Assembly: GCA_965217075.1 (NCBI GenBank)
Contig: CBDCHC010000016.1
Span: forward strand, 1 to 64,000
Length of the DNA stretch: 64,000 nucleotides
Direction of reading: 5' to 3'
Source of the DNA: CBDCHC01 sp965217075
GTDB taxonomy: Bacteria > Pseudomonadota > Gammaproteobacteria > PS1 > Pseudothioglobaceae
Shown here piece after piece: positions 19,789 to 28,605 of this stretch. A program made the translations under genes and the position numbers. Numbering within the stretch: the first letter of the stretch is position 1; every line of letters starts with the position of its first letter. The notes beneath the pieces are model-generated. The model saw only the letters and a program-made list of their open reading frames with translations. It did not search any database and had not been told where the DNA came from.

Positions 19789-21469
19789 TTTAATTAAATT
19801 TGCAGTAGCTGGTAGTTTATTTTCAGTTATTTTTTCAATTAGTGGTTGTTCATATTCCATAAAGGATGAAAAGCTTTTGGATGAGAAAATTAATGTTTTT
19901 GCTAAAGCGCATAAAAAAGCATCTGTTGTTACAAAAAAACCTACAATTAAACATGAAAAAGAGCTATTTAATCGCAAGGTCAGTGCTACATTTTATAACG
20001 AATCTCTTAAAACAGTATTACCAACTTTAGTTAAAAAAATTCAATATTCTCCAGGTGTTGATAATAATGTGGCAGTTTCATTAGAGGTTAATGGTGTATC
20101 TATTTATAAAGCACTGCATAAGGTATTAAAGCCAATTGGTCTTTCTTACATAAGAACTACTGGCGGCATCTTAGTAATTAAACAAAAACGTATAACTTTT
20201 CGTGCCTTTAATCAGCCACTTGATATAGTACTAAACGCTATGCTTGGTGATATATCTTATATTGTTAAAGATGGTGCGGATAAAAGTTTAAAAGAATCAG
20301 TTAGTGTTGAATTTAAAGATTTACCAATTGAAATGGCATTAGATAGAGTTCTTTCTCAACTTGAACTTCAATGGAAAAAAGAAGCAAAAAGTTATATAGT
20401 TTTTCGTGATAAAGAAGAAACATTTTTGATAAATTTCCCATTAATAGAGCAATCATTTAATGTTAGTTCTTCACGTAACGAAGAAAACAATAACAAAAAG
20501 AAAAAAAATAAATCAGGTGGTAATAGTGGTATATCATTTTCTTCAAGCAAAGCCAGATCAAGCGGTGCTACAGCTAGTCTTAAAAATCTAACTAAAACTA
20601 TTGAAAAGTTTTTAACTGATGACGGTAAAGTAGTAATTCATAGAGAGTTAGGTATGATTTGGGTAAAAGATAAAGCTAATGTAGTAGATAGAATTGGTGA
20701 ATTTTTAGCTAAAGTAAATATTAATATTTCTCATTCTGTACACATTACTGGTGTAATTACTGAAGTTAGTTTAAGTCGTAACAATAAAATAGGGATTGAC
20801 TGGGCTTCTGTAGCTAGTAGTGTTGTTGCTCAAGGAGCTCAAGTAACAAGTGCAAGTAATTTTGGCGCTGTAGGAGGAGCAAATGAGGCTAATTTTGTTT
20901 TAAATTGGAAAGGTGCTAATGGTAGAATTGATACAGCCTATATTAATGCTCTTAAAAAATTTGGTGATGTGAGGGTTATATCTCGTCCATCTCTTAGAGT
21001 ATCTAATAATGCTATAGGTTCTCTTACTGTTGGTAAAAATACTTCATATGTAGCAGAAGTTGAATCTACTGCTTCATCTTCTTCTCCAACAACATATGCT
21101 TCGAAAATGAAATCATTACAGACAGGTCTTAATTTTTATGTATTGCCACATGTAATATCTAATACTGATGCAGTTATTTATATATCACCTGAGCTTACTT
21201 CATTAGAAGATATACGCCTTGTTAGTACTGGTTCAGCATCACCTTCTGTAGAAGCGCCTGAAATTTCGATTCGTCAAACACAAACAGTTGTGCCTATTAA
21301 AAATGGTGAAAGTATTGTAATAGGTGGTTTAATGGCAGAAACTGATAAAAAAGTTAATAAGAAAACACCTTTATTAGGCGACATACCATTGATCGGAGCT
21401 TTATTTCAGTCCGAAGAAACAAGAAAAGGTGTTACTGAGTTTTCACTTATGATTAATGTAACTTGGTAG
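19772..21469 (+). CDS. Lipoprotein secretin (MshL/PilQ/GspD family)
   Basis: 565 aa. Start ATG overlaps the previous gene by 17 bases, with an AAGGAAG site. A lipoprotein signal ends ISGC, lipidated Cys26. Residues about 55-130 form an STN-like N0 domain, followed by a second N-domain. A Lys/Ser-rich linker at about 228-265 (KKKKNKSGGNSG) precedes the C-terminal secretin barrel, which carries VPIKNGESIVIGGL and TPLLGDIPLIGALF, the classic secretin signature. Secretins form outer-membrane multimers used by type II secretion, type IV pili and MSHA pili. The lipobox and length best match the MshL type. Context suggests it is the outer-membrane pore through which the giant fibres leave or are displayed. 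Confidence 0.9.
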   Translation: MKVINNLIKFAVAGSLFSVIFSISGCSYSIKDEKLLDEKINVFAKAHKKASVVTKKPTIKHEKELFNRKVSATFYNESLKTVLPTLVKKIQYSPGVDNNVAVSLEVNGVSIYKALHKVLKPIGLSYIRTTGGILVIKQKRITFRAFNQPLDIVLNAMLGDISYIVKDGADKSLKESVSVEFKDLPIEMALDRVLSQLELQWKKEAKSYIVFRDKEETFLINFPLIEQSFNVSSSRNEENNNKKKKNKSGGNSGISFSSSKARSSGATASLKNLTKTIEKFLTDDGKVVIHRELGMIWVKDKANVVDRIGEFLAKVNINISHSVHITGVITEVSLSRNNKIGIDWASVASSVVAQGAQVTSASNFGAVGGANEANFVLNWKGANGRIDTAYINALKKFGDVRVISRPSLRVSNNAIGSLTVGKNTSYVAEVESTASSSSPTTYASKMKSLQTGLNFYVLPHVISNTDAVIYISPELTSLEDIRLVSTGSASPSVEAPEISIRQTQTVVPIKNGESIVIGGLMAETDKKVNKKTPLLGDIPLIGALFQSEETRKGVTEFSLMINVTW

Positions 21470-21492
21470 CATTAGATTAACAAGCATATAAT

Positions 21493-21900
21493 ATGAGCAA
21501 GAAGTATGACAAAATTACGGTTAAAATTCCTACTAAATTTATCTGGTTTTTTATTATAAGTTTAATAATTTATATTATGGCAACTTATTATAGAGTATAT
21601 CAAGCTGATAGACTTATTGATAACAGAGATAATAATCGTAATTTTGTAATAGAGTTAGGTAAGGAGTTAAAAAATAAAGCAGGTGTTATAGTAAAAAATA
21701 ATAATTTTGATCCAATTTTACCAAATACATTGCTTAGAATTTTGTTAAGAAAAACAGGTGATTCTATACTGTCTTATGAATATGATAAAAGATTAATTAT
21801 TAAAACAAGTGGTAACAATAAGATAATTGATATAAGAGATATTGTTAATTATGCTAATGTTAGTAAAGATGGTAACGACTATATTGTTTATTTAAATTAG
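21493..21900 (+). CDS. Small single-TM protein, possible PilN/GspL-like platform subunit
   Basis: 135 aa. TM segment at about residues 15-33 (IWFFIISLIIYIMATYY) after a short basic N-terminus, then a periplasmic helix and an alpha/beta region (LLRILLRKTGDSILSYEY). Directly after the secretin and abutting the next gene. Size and topology fit one of the small bitopic proteins (PilN, PilO, GspL/M, MshI/J/K) that align secretins with the inner membrane, but there is no diagnostic motif. Function is inferred from position. Confidence 0.6.
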   Translation: MSKKYDKITVKIPTKFIWFFIISLIIYIMATYYRVYQADRLIDNRDNNRNFVIELGKELKNKAGVIVKNNNFDPILPNTLLRILLRKTGDSILSYEYDKRLIIKTSGNNKIIDIRDIVNYANVSKDGNDYIVYLN

Positions 21901-22359
21901 ATGAATATTAGAAGATTACTCAGAATATTTTTGCCAGTTGTTGGCGTTATTTTATTAATTTTAAGTGTTAGTAATATAATGAATGGTTATAATTTTAGTA
22001 AAAAATTAACAACATTGCCAGCAGCTGATGTTAGTTTAATGGGTGAGTTAAAAGCAATTGATTATAATTTTCCTCTTGATTCTTTAGATAGTAATATGGT
22101 TAAATTAAAAGAGTTATTTAAATTATTATTTAGTAAAATTAGAATTGCTAGCGATGAGAGTGTTACTGCATCAGGAATTGATAAAATTGGTGAATTTAAA
22201 GATATTTTAATAACCGCTAATGGTGATTTTTTGCAACAAATATATTTTTTGCAACAAATAAAAAAAGAAATGCGTAACTTTGTAATTCTTAATAAAATTA
22301 TAGGAAATAATAAAGAGATGATTATAAATGCAAGAATTTATGGTAATACTATAAAATAA
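21901..22359 (+). CDS. PilO/MshJ/GspM-like single-TM protein
   Basis: 152 aa. Begins on the base after the previous stop. TM at about residues 8-26 (IFLPVVGVILLILSVSN). The C-terminal half, G.F...I.FL.....RN.VIL..I......I...IY, follows the PilO/MshJ ferredoxin-like pattern (a strand-helix FLQQI run, then MRNFVILNKI and MIINARIYG strands). PilO-like proteins pair with PilN in the periplasm to link a secretin to inner-membrane components. An internal 18-base tandem duplication creates FLQQIYFLQQI. This is the most recognisable of the four small platform proteins, but still a fold-level match. Confidence 0.6.
   Translation: MNIRRLLRIFLPVVGVILLILSVSNIMNGYNFSKKLTTLPAADVSLMGELKAIDYNFPLDSLDSNMVKLKELFKLLFSKIRIASDESVTASGIDKIGEFKDILITANGDFLQQIYFLQQIKKEMRNFVILNKIIGNNKEMIINARIYGNTIK
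22226..22261 (+). repeat. 18-bp tandem duplication inside the PilO-like gene
   Basis: ATTTTTTGCAACAAATAT occurs twice with period 18 (GCAAC at 22233 and 22251), encoding FLQQI-Y-FLQQI. It is in frame and probably arose by slippage. Confidence 0.75.
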
Positions 22360-22363
22360 TACT

Positions 22364-23020
22364 ATGGAAAATATAAAATTAACTATCAAAGATTATTTAC
22401 TAATATTTATTTTGGCTCTTATAGCTGGAATATTTTTAATTTTTATAAAAAATCTTTTTTATAAGGACACAAGCGATAATGCAATTTTATTACATAATTT
22501 AAAAGAAGTTAATAATAAAATAAATACTATTGAAGAAATAGTTAAATTAAACGCTAGTAAGGTTAAATTAAAAGATAGACTTGATTCAAAATTAGTAGAA
22601 GAATTTCGTGATGATGAAGAGTTTTTAAGTAAAGTAGCTTCTTTAAAAAAACAAATAATAAAAAGAAAATTAGAGAGCGAAGTAGTGCAGTTAGAAAATG
22701 AAAGAATAGCTCGTAATAATAAAGCAGGAGATGGCGATATTTATAGCAGTCCTTTTGATAAAAAATTGGCATCAAAAATATTTGATATTATGATGATAAA
22801 TTCTAGCGCAGGAACAGCTGTTGTACGGTTTGATGATGCTTTAATTAGTATTAAAGAAAAAGACAATATAAAGGGTTTTATTGTGCGTAAAATAGATGAT
22901 GACGCTGTTATTATGGGTAGAAAAGATGGAGACGATGAGGTATTAAGATTGAATTATTTAACTAGTACACTATATGATAAAGGAAATAAAAAAGATGATG
23001 AAAATAAAAATAAAAAATAA
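22364..23020 (+). CDS. TM and coiled-coil protein with PilP/GspC-like C-terminal domain
   Basis: 218 aa. TM at about residues 10-28, then a long charged helix (about 45-110), then a small beta domain (TAVVRFDDALISIKEKD ... GFIVRKIDDDAVIMG). Its strand pattern, in which a value strand is followed by a V.KI..D.V.. strand, resembles the HR domain of GspC and PilP. Those proteins connect inner-membrane assemblies to the N0 domain of the secretin. A lysine-rich tail ends the protein and overlaps the start of the next gene. Placed in a row with the PilO-like gene, it supports a secretin-alignment platform. Domain call is moderate to weak. Confidence 0.6.
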   Translation: MENIKLTIKDYLLIFILALIAGIFLIFIKNLFYKDTSDNAILLHNLKEVNNKINTIEEIVKLNASKVKLKDRLDSKLVEEFRDDEEFLSKVASLKKQIIKRKLESEVVQLENERIARNNKAGDGDIYSSPFDKKLASKIFDIMMINSSAGTAVVRFDDALISIKEKDNIKGFIVRKIDDDAVIMGRKDGDDEVLRLNYLTSTLYDKGNKKDDENKNKK

Positions 23021-23477
23021 AATATTATTACTTATAATCTTATTTGCTAATCTAAGTTACGCAGATATTTTGGGTATTGGTCAGGTCGGGGACAGATACA
23101 TATATAAAGTTAATGGTATTGTTGTATCTGTTACAGATGGAGATACTATTGATGGCTGTATAGTTAGTTATGGCAGTGGCTTGCAATGTAGTGATAGTTT
23201 AAATAATATTAAACATGATAAATTACAAATAGCACTTAAGAATGTAGTAAAAAGAGCTAATATGATAGAGAAATTAAAAGCAGAAAATATTCAATTAAAA
23301 GAAGAATTAGCTGTTGTTAGTTTGTTTAAAGCAAAAAGCAATCAGTTGAAAAATAAAATTGTAGATTTAGAACAAGAGATAATTGATGTAAAAAATTATG
23401 CAGTAAAAAGAGTGAATGATAAAAATATTAAGCTAAGCAGATTAAGCTCAATCCTCAATAAAATAAACGCCCAATAG
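22995..23477 (+). CDS. Exported coiled-coil protein of the secretin cluster
   Basis: 160 aa from the ATG at 22995, preferred because AAGGAAAT lies about 10 bases upstream; an in-frame ATG at 22974 would add seven residues. A signal peptide (ILLLIILFANLSYA) is followed by a small beta segment (DRYIYKVNGIVVSVTDGD) with two cysteines in GCIVSYGSGLQC. A coiled coil of about 60 residues then runs to near the C-terminus. It overlaps the previous gene. Periplasmic location is likely. The N-terminal segment is faintly PilP-like; no firm family. Confidence 0.55.
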   Translation: MMKIKIKNKILLLIILFANLSYADILGIGQVGDRYIYKVNGIVVSVTDGDTIDGCIVSYGSGLQCSDSLNNIKHDKLQIALKNVVKRANMIEKLKAENIQLKEELAVVSLFKAKSNQLKNKIVDLEQEIIDVKNYAVKRVNDKNIKLSRLSSILNKINAQ

Positions 23478-23512
23478 CATTTTATATAAAAAATATTGTG
23501 GCTAATATTGCT

Positions 23513-23923
23513 ATGAGATTTTTATTATTTATATTTATTGTTAGTAGAGTTTATGCAATTACTGATTTTAATGCTGAAAATATAGTTAAAGATATAATTA
23601 GTACAGAAAAAGCTAGTAAAAATTATTTAAAAGATGTAGGTTATTGGCCAAGTAGCATAGTAGAGCTTTTAAGTACTAATTATCTACCTAATGAAATAAT
23701 TAAAGAAATTATCCTTATCAATAAAGACGGTAAATTAACTATAGCAGTTGCTGTTGATGAAAAACATAGTTTATTATTGCAAAAATATTTAAATAAAAGT
23801 AATTTTGATAAAAAAAATAATCTATTGTTAATCCCTATTAGCAAGATAAAATTTAATAAAAAATCTAATAACAAACAATTATTTTTTGGTATATGCTCTA
23901 ATTTGTATTGCAACTCGATTTAA
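23513..23923 (+). CDS. Small exported pilin-head-like protein with GYWP motif
   Basis: 136 aa from ATG 23513; a GTG at 23498 is the alternative, and neither has a clear ribosome site. A Sec signal peptide ends VYA at residue 15. A helix follows and leads to YLKDVGYWP (GYWP at 43-46), SSIVELLSTNYLP and a strand pair, matching the N-terminal domain of the second giant protein (YFLKLGYWP, VDELKTSGYI). This Y.K..GYWP....EL....Y pattern recalls the head of type IV pilins and minor pilins, but the prepilin N-terminal helix and cleavage site are absent. It may be a soluble partner or cap interacting with the same site as the giant proteins. Confidence 0.55.
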   Translation: MRFLLFIFIVSRVYAITDFNAENIVKDIISTEKASKNYLKDVGYWPSSIVELLSTNYLPNEIIKEIILINKDGKLTIAVAVDEKHSLLLQKYLNKSNFDKKNNLLLIPISKIKFNKKSNNKQLFFGICSNLYCNSI

Positions 23924-23926
23924 TAG

Positions 23927-24457
23927 ATGTTTTTGCTTAAACAAATTATAATAGGCGGTTTTCTATTATTAAATTATAATTTTTCCTTAGCTAATTTAAA
24001 TGATAGTCAGTTATATGAACAGGGATTTTATTATTCGCAAGTAGGAAAAAATAACAAAGCTTTTAAGATAATGTTACATCTTGCTAAGCATGATTATGCT
24101 ATAGCAAAATTTAATGTTGCACTTAGTTATAAAAACGGCTTGGGAGTGCAAAAAAATGATAAACTTGCTATTTATTGGTTAAAGCAAGCAGCAGATGATA
24201 ATGTAGTATATGCTGTTACTGAGTTAGCAAATTTTTATTATCATGGCATAATAGTTAAAAAAGATTGGCATAGAGCGCAACAATTATGGTTGAAATCAGC
24301 TATTAATGGTGATGAATACGCTCAGTTTAATTTAGCTATGTTATTACTTGAATTAAATAAAAATGATGAATCTTATAAATGGTTGTTATTAGCGAAAAAT
24401 AATACTCATCCAGAGGCAGATAAAGCTTTAGAAGAGTATTTTACCAAGTTAAAATAA
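23927..24457 (+). CDS. Exported Sel1-repeat (tetratricopeptide-like) protein
   Basis: 176 aa. A signal peptide of about 22 residues ends SLA. Sel1-type repeats follow: AKFNVALSYKNGLGVQKNDKL ending in A..WLKQAAD, then AVTELANFYYHGIIVKKD ending in A..LWLKSAINGD, then a weaker third unit. Sel1 proteins are helical scaffolds that bind partners and assemble complexes. It lies 3 bases after the pilin-head-like gene and is the last gene of the cluster. A periplasmic assembly role is plausible from context. Confidence 0.75.
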   Translation: MFLLKQIIIGGFLLLNYNFSLANLNDSQLYEQGFYYSQVGKNNKAFKIMLHLAKHDYAIAKFNVALSYKNGLGVQKNDKLAIYWLKQAADDNVVYAVTELANFYYHGIIVKKDWHRAQQLWLKSAINGDEYAQFNLAMLLLELNKNDESYKWLLLAKNNTHPEADKALEEYFTKLK

Positions 24458-24876
24458 TATTATTTTCTAACTCTATATTAAAATTCTAATAAATAGGTTA
24501 ATGGCAGCAAACTAGTAACTGTAGTTTGAATTTATAAAATAAATTATTTAACTGTTGCTTGGAATGGCAAAACCTAATTCACTATAAATTAATATTAAAC
24601 CTAATAGATAATTATGTTTTTAATAAAAAATATTATATTAATAGAAGATGGTAATTAATCTGCTGTAACTATTATTAGATTTTATTAAAAATATAAAATA
24701 TAATCTCGTATTTTTTGTTTTATTTGTAGCTAATATTTATTTTCTTATAAATTAAGGGTTAATCTATTATATTGATTAGATTTTTTTATTTATTATCAAC
24801 AAATACTTATCTGTTAGTAAAAATCAGGCAAAATATAATTAGTTAAAAAATTGAATTAAATTTATCATTATATATA
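24458..24876. other. 419-bp intergenic stretch after the surface cluster
   Basis: Very A+T-rich, with no open frame of useful length on either strand. The only structure I see is the weak hairpin at 24761-24787. It must hold the end of the large cluster and the promoter of the PhnD-LuxR gene, but no convincing promoter can be picked. Confidence 0.5.
24761..24787 (+). terminator. Weak hairpin with T-run
   Basis: AATCTA (24761-24766) pairs with TAGATT (24777-24782) over a 10-base loop and is followed by T residues to 24787. The six-pair, mostly A/T stem is weak and lies 300 bases after the last cluster gene. Confidence 0.3.
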
Positions 24877-26666
24877 ATGAGAATATTATTAATCTTATCT
24901 ATCTATTTATCTTGCTTATCTCTTGCAATTGCTGATGATATTAATATTGGCGTACTTGCTTATAATGGAAAATTACAGGCAGTAGAGCGCTTGCAGCCAA
25001 CTGCTGATTATCTTTCACAAAAAATACCACAGCATAAATTTAAAATTATTCCTTTAACCTTAAAAGGCTTTGAAAACGCTTTAAATAAGAAACAATTAGA
25101 CTTTATTTTAACTAATCCAGGGCACTATATAGTGTTAAAGCACAAATTTGGCGCAGACAGGATGGTTACCTTTTTAGCTAAATATAAAAAACAAATTTTA
25201 AGAAAACTTAGTGCTGTTATTTTTACTAGTAAAAATAGCGGTATTTACTCCTTTAAAGACCTAAAAAATAAAACTTTTGGAGCGGTAAGTAAAGAGGCAT
25301 TTGGTGGATTTCAATTAGCTAGATATAGTTTTTTAAGCGGAGGTATTGATATTATTAAAGATATGAATACTAAATGGCTAGGCTTTCCTCATGCTGATAT
25401 AGTTAATGCTGTGTTAACTAAAAAAATAGATGTAGGAACAGTTAGATCAGGTGTATTAGAGAAAATGGCAAATAGAGGTGATATTAATTTAGATGATATA
25501 CAGATTATTGCCAAAAAACAAAATAAAAACTATCCTTTTCTACGTAGTAGCGAGTTTTATCCAGAATGGCCATTTGCAAGACTACCTTATACCAATATAG
25601 AGCTAGTTAAACAAGTTGCTATTTATTTATTAAAAATAAAAGAACAAGATATTGTTGCAAAAAAAATCATTAGGCGCTGGATGGATGTTTCCACAAGATT
25701 ATTCTAAAATAGATCGCGTATTAAAACGTTTACAAATATATCCTTATAATGTAAATAGTAGTAGTTTTATATTTTTAATAAAAACTTATAAATATTTATT
25801 TATTGTTATTATTTTTAGCGTTATTTTAATATTACTATTATTATTTGGCGTTATTTTTAACAATAAAAAATTAAAAAATAAGCAACAGGTAAATCAAATT
25901 AATCAAGATAAATTGCAAAATAAATTGCAAAATATTAATTTAGAATTAACTCGCAAAACAAATGAATATTTTAAAATTGAACAAGAATTATCTGTAGATT
26001 TTAAGATTATGCAAGCTTTATATAGTATTTTTTTAAATAATAATATTAGTAAAGAACAACGAGTTTATTTAGTTTTAGATTTTGTTAGGAAGAGTTTGTA
26101 TATGGAAGTTGGTTTATTATCTTATATTGATAATAATACATTTAAGATTTGTGCTTGTTCTCCACAAAATAATATAACTCAGTCACCTATTTCAAAATCT
26201 TTAGCACAGCAAGCATTAAGTAAAGATGGAGTTTTTATAAAAAATAACATTAAAAATTATAAAATATATATTGCTTATACTGTATTTATTAAAAATAAGC
26301 CGCACTGTTTATTTGAGTTTATTAGTTTAAAAAAAATAATTTACCAAAATTTGGTCTTAAATTATTGGATTTAGTTGTACAATATGTTGGTAAAGAATTA
26401 CTTGCTATAGAAAAAGAAAAATATATGCAGCAAAAAAATATTGAAACTATAAAAAGGTTTAGTCAAATTTCTAAAAGGGAAAAAGAGGTTTTGATTCTGC
26501 TATCGCAAGGAAAATCTACTAAATTGATTGCACAATATTTAAATATTAGTCCAAAAAACTGTAGAAATGCATAGAGCAAATCTTATTAAAAAAAACTCAA
26601 ACACATTCTTCAATTGAATTAGTTCAACTTGCTGTTTTAACTAAAATTATTCTAAATATACAGTAA
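24877..26666 (+). pseudogene. Membrane-bound PhnD-like sensor/LuxR regulator, broken by several A-tract indels
   Basis: The pieces read as one protein: a signal peptide, a PhnD-type periplasmic binding domain (DDINIGVLAYNG ... DFILTNPGHYIVLK ... VGTVRSGVLEKM), the expected GAGWMFPQDYSKI end of that domain, a TM helix near 25780-25850, a coiled coil, a GAF-like region, and a LuxR HTH (SKREKEVLILLSQGKSTKLI ... NISPK, TVEMHRANLIKK). The frame breaks in or beside A-runs: eight A at 25659-25666 (seven would keep frame), eight A near 26329-26336 (nine needed), CCAAAAAACTG near 26551 (one A too many), and TTAAAAAAAACTC near 26590 (one too many). Stops follow each. The intact form would be a one-component transmembrane regulator sensing a phosphonate/phosphate-like ligand. 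It is either decayed, rescued by transcriptional slippage, or affected by sequencing error. Confidence 0.75.
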
Positions 26667-26699
26667 AAACCCCAGTTATGTTATAGGTAGTTTTCCTAG

Positions 26700-26727
26700 T
26701 TGTTAAATGTAAAAACTTTATTATAAT
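26700..26727 (+). promoter_or_regulatory. Promoter candidate for the DsrE-like/porin pair
   Basis: TTGTTA (26700-26705) and a consensus TATAAT (26722-26727) are separated by 16 bases. Transcription would begin near 26734, about 100 bases before the DsrE-like ATG and just before the inverted repeat at 26737-26780. Confidence 0.5.
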
Positions 26728-26736
26728 GTTAAAAAT

Positions 26737-26780
26737 AAATATTGTTCTTAAGGAGTAAGTAGCAGAAGTTAACAATATTT
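26737..26780 (+). promoter_or_regulatory. Inverted repeat in the leader of the DsrE-like gene
   Basis: AAATATTGTT (26737-26746) is perfectly complementary to AACAATATTT (26771-26780) across 24 bases. The loop contains a Shine-Dalgarno-like AAGGAG at 26750-26755 with no obvious gene after it. It could be an RNA stem-loop at the 5' end of the transcript or a regulator site. Confidence 0.45.
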
Positions 26781-26832
26781 TCTCAAGAACATATATTGTG
26801 TTTTTATTTTTTTAATTATTAAGGAGAATATT

Positions 26833-27270
26833 ATGTATCAAAGAATTGGATTAATACTATTTATATTTAGTTTGTTATTTAACCAGACAATTTATGCAGA
26901 AGAAGATGATGATTTTGCTGAAACAAAAGTTGTGCTACAGATTAGTGATTATAACCCAGCAAAACAAACGCTTGTATTAAATGTAGCTAATAATCTTATC
27001 AAACATTATGGGCAAGATAATATTAAAGTTGAAATTGTTGCGTTTGGTCCTGGTTTACGTTTATTGCAAAAAAATAATGTGAATACTAATAGAATTCAGT
27101 CTTTAGTTGATCGCAATGTACGTTTTAGTGCTTGTAAGAATACTATTAAAGGTTTTACAAAAAAATTAGGCCATGTTCCTTTATTAAATAAAAATGCAGT
27201 AAATGTATCAGCCAGTGTTGTTAGGATTATAAATTTAGTTAAAAAAGGCTATCAATTAATTAAACCATAA
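26833..27270 (+). CDS. Periplasmic DsrE/DsrF-like family protein
   Basis: 145 aa, ATG 6 bases after a strong AAGGAG (26821-26826). A signal peptide of about 22 residues ends IYA. The mature domain reads VVLQISDYNPAKQTLVLNVA, VEIVAFGPGLRLL and VRFSACKNTI, matching DsrE-like folds. The cysteine in FSAC is in the usual position for exported members. Cytoplasmic DsrE proteins carry sulfur in sulfur oxidation; the exported group's role is not settled. It sits upstream of a porin and downstream of a broken membrane regulator, so the three probably formed a ligand-uptake module. Confidence 0.8.
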   Translation: MYQRIGLILFIFSLLFNQTIYAEEDDDFAETKVVLQISDYNPAKQTLVLNVANNLIKHYGQDNIKVEIVAFGPGLRLLQKNNVNTNRIQSLVDRNVRFSACKNTIKGFTKKLGHVPLLNKNAVNVSASVVRIINLVKKGYQLIKP

Positions 27271-27284
27271 AATAAGGACAAAAA

Positions 27285-28605
27285 ATGAAATATAATAAAC
27301 ATATAATAATATTATCGCTGATAATGTTTACCTCTTCTGCTTATGCAACAAACTGGTTAATGCTTCAAGGCACAGAGCCAAGCGGGCAATCAGCGCGTGC
27401 TAAGGTTTGGGGCTTTATCCAGCCAGAATATGCAAAAACTAATGATACTCTAGTTAAAGCTGGTCCTTGGAAAAATGCAAAAGCAATTTTTAATCAAAAT
27501 GCACCAGATTTAAAAAATGCAGATGGATTTAATGTTAAACGCGGCAGAATTGGAGTACGTGGTACTGGTTTTCCTTTAGATGAAAATACCAATTATTTTA
27601 TTTTGGCTGAGTTTGGTAATAATGGTATTACTAGAAATGGGAATGGTAGTGCTAAAGTATCTGATATTAGCGTAACACTTAATCATTTAAAAGGCGCTAA
27701 AATTAGAGTTGGCTTGTTTAAGTATCCAGGTTCAGAAGAAGCTCTAGAGGCTATTCATGTAGCTAATTATAATAATTTTACTTAATATAACTAATCAGCT
27801 TTCATTAGAGCGTTATTTTGATGGTAGTGGTGTAGCAAGGACCACAAATACTATAGGTATAAATAAACCAAATGGACCTGTAGGAGCTTTTCATGATATA
27901 GGCATTCAAGTATTTGATAGTTTTAAACAAAATAATGGTTGGGAGTATAGTTATGCAGCTATGATTGGTAATGGTAATGGTATTGCTAGGGGAGATAATA
28001 ATAACGATAAAGATACTTATTTTTATGTTTCAGCTGAAAATATATATCATGGTAATGGCGCTAAACGTCAAGGGTTAAAGTTATTTGCTTGGATGCAAAA
28101 TGGCAAACGAACTTTAACTTTAGAAGAATCTGGTAATTACGATCGTAAAAGAAATGGTTTTGGTCTAACTTTTCGTAAAAATAAATATCGTGCAAGCGTT
28201 GAATATATGACTGCTGATGGTATGATATTTAATGGTACAGATGGTGGTGCAACTGCTGGATCTATTGCAGGATTTACAGGGCGTGCTGGAGAGGTGTCTA
28301 CTTGGAATATAGTACCAAATGGCAAAGCAAAAGGTTATTATTTAGATTTTGGTTATAAAATTAGACCAAATATTGAGTTAGATATTCGTTATGACTATTT
28401 AGATAGATTAACAGAAAATACAGTAGGTGAGCGTGAATTTACTAGCACAACTTTAGGGGTACAGTACTTTTTTAACAAAAAAAGTCGCTTAACTGTAAAT
28501 TATGAATTGCGTGATATTAAAGCACCAGGTGCCAATGACACGGCAAAAACTATTGTTACTAGTATTGATAATAGGTTGTCTGCACAGCTCTTATTCATAT
28601 TTTAA
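27285..28605 (+). pseudogene. Outer-membrane porin (OprP/OprO-like), interrupted by one extra T
   Basis: Reads as one porin of about 440 aa. It has a signal peptide ending AYA, FIQPEYAKTND, GFNVKRGRIGVRG, a long series of beta-strands, and a terminal LSAQLLFIF with the C-terminal phenylalanine needed by the BAM machinery. Translation stops at TAA 27783-27785. Removing one T from ACTTAAT at 27782-27783 restores FTNITNQLSLERYF, the expected porin sequence, and the frame then stays open to 28605. Everything else looks intact, so this is a recent mutation, a phase switch, or a base-call error. The family includes phosphate-selective porins, which would fit the PhnD-type sensor upstream. Confidence 0.8.
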
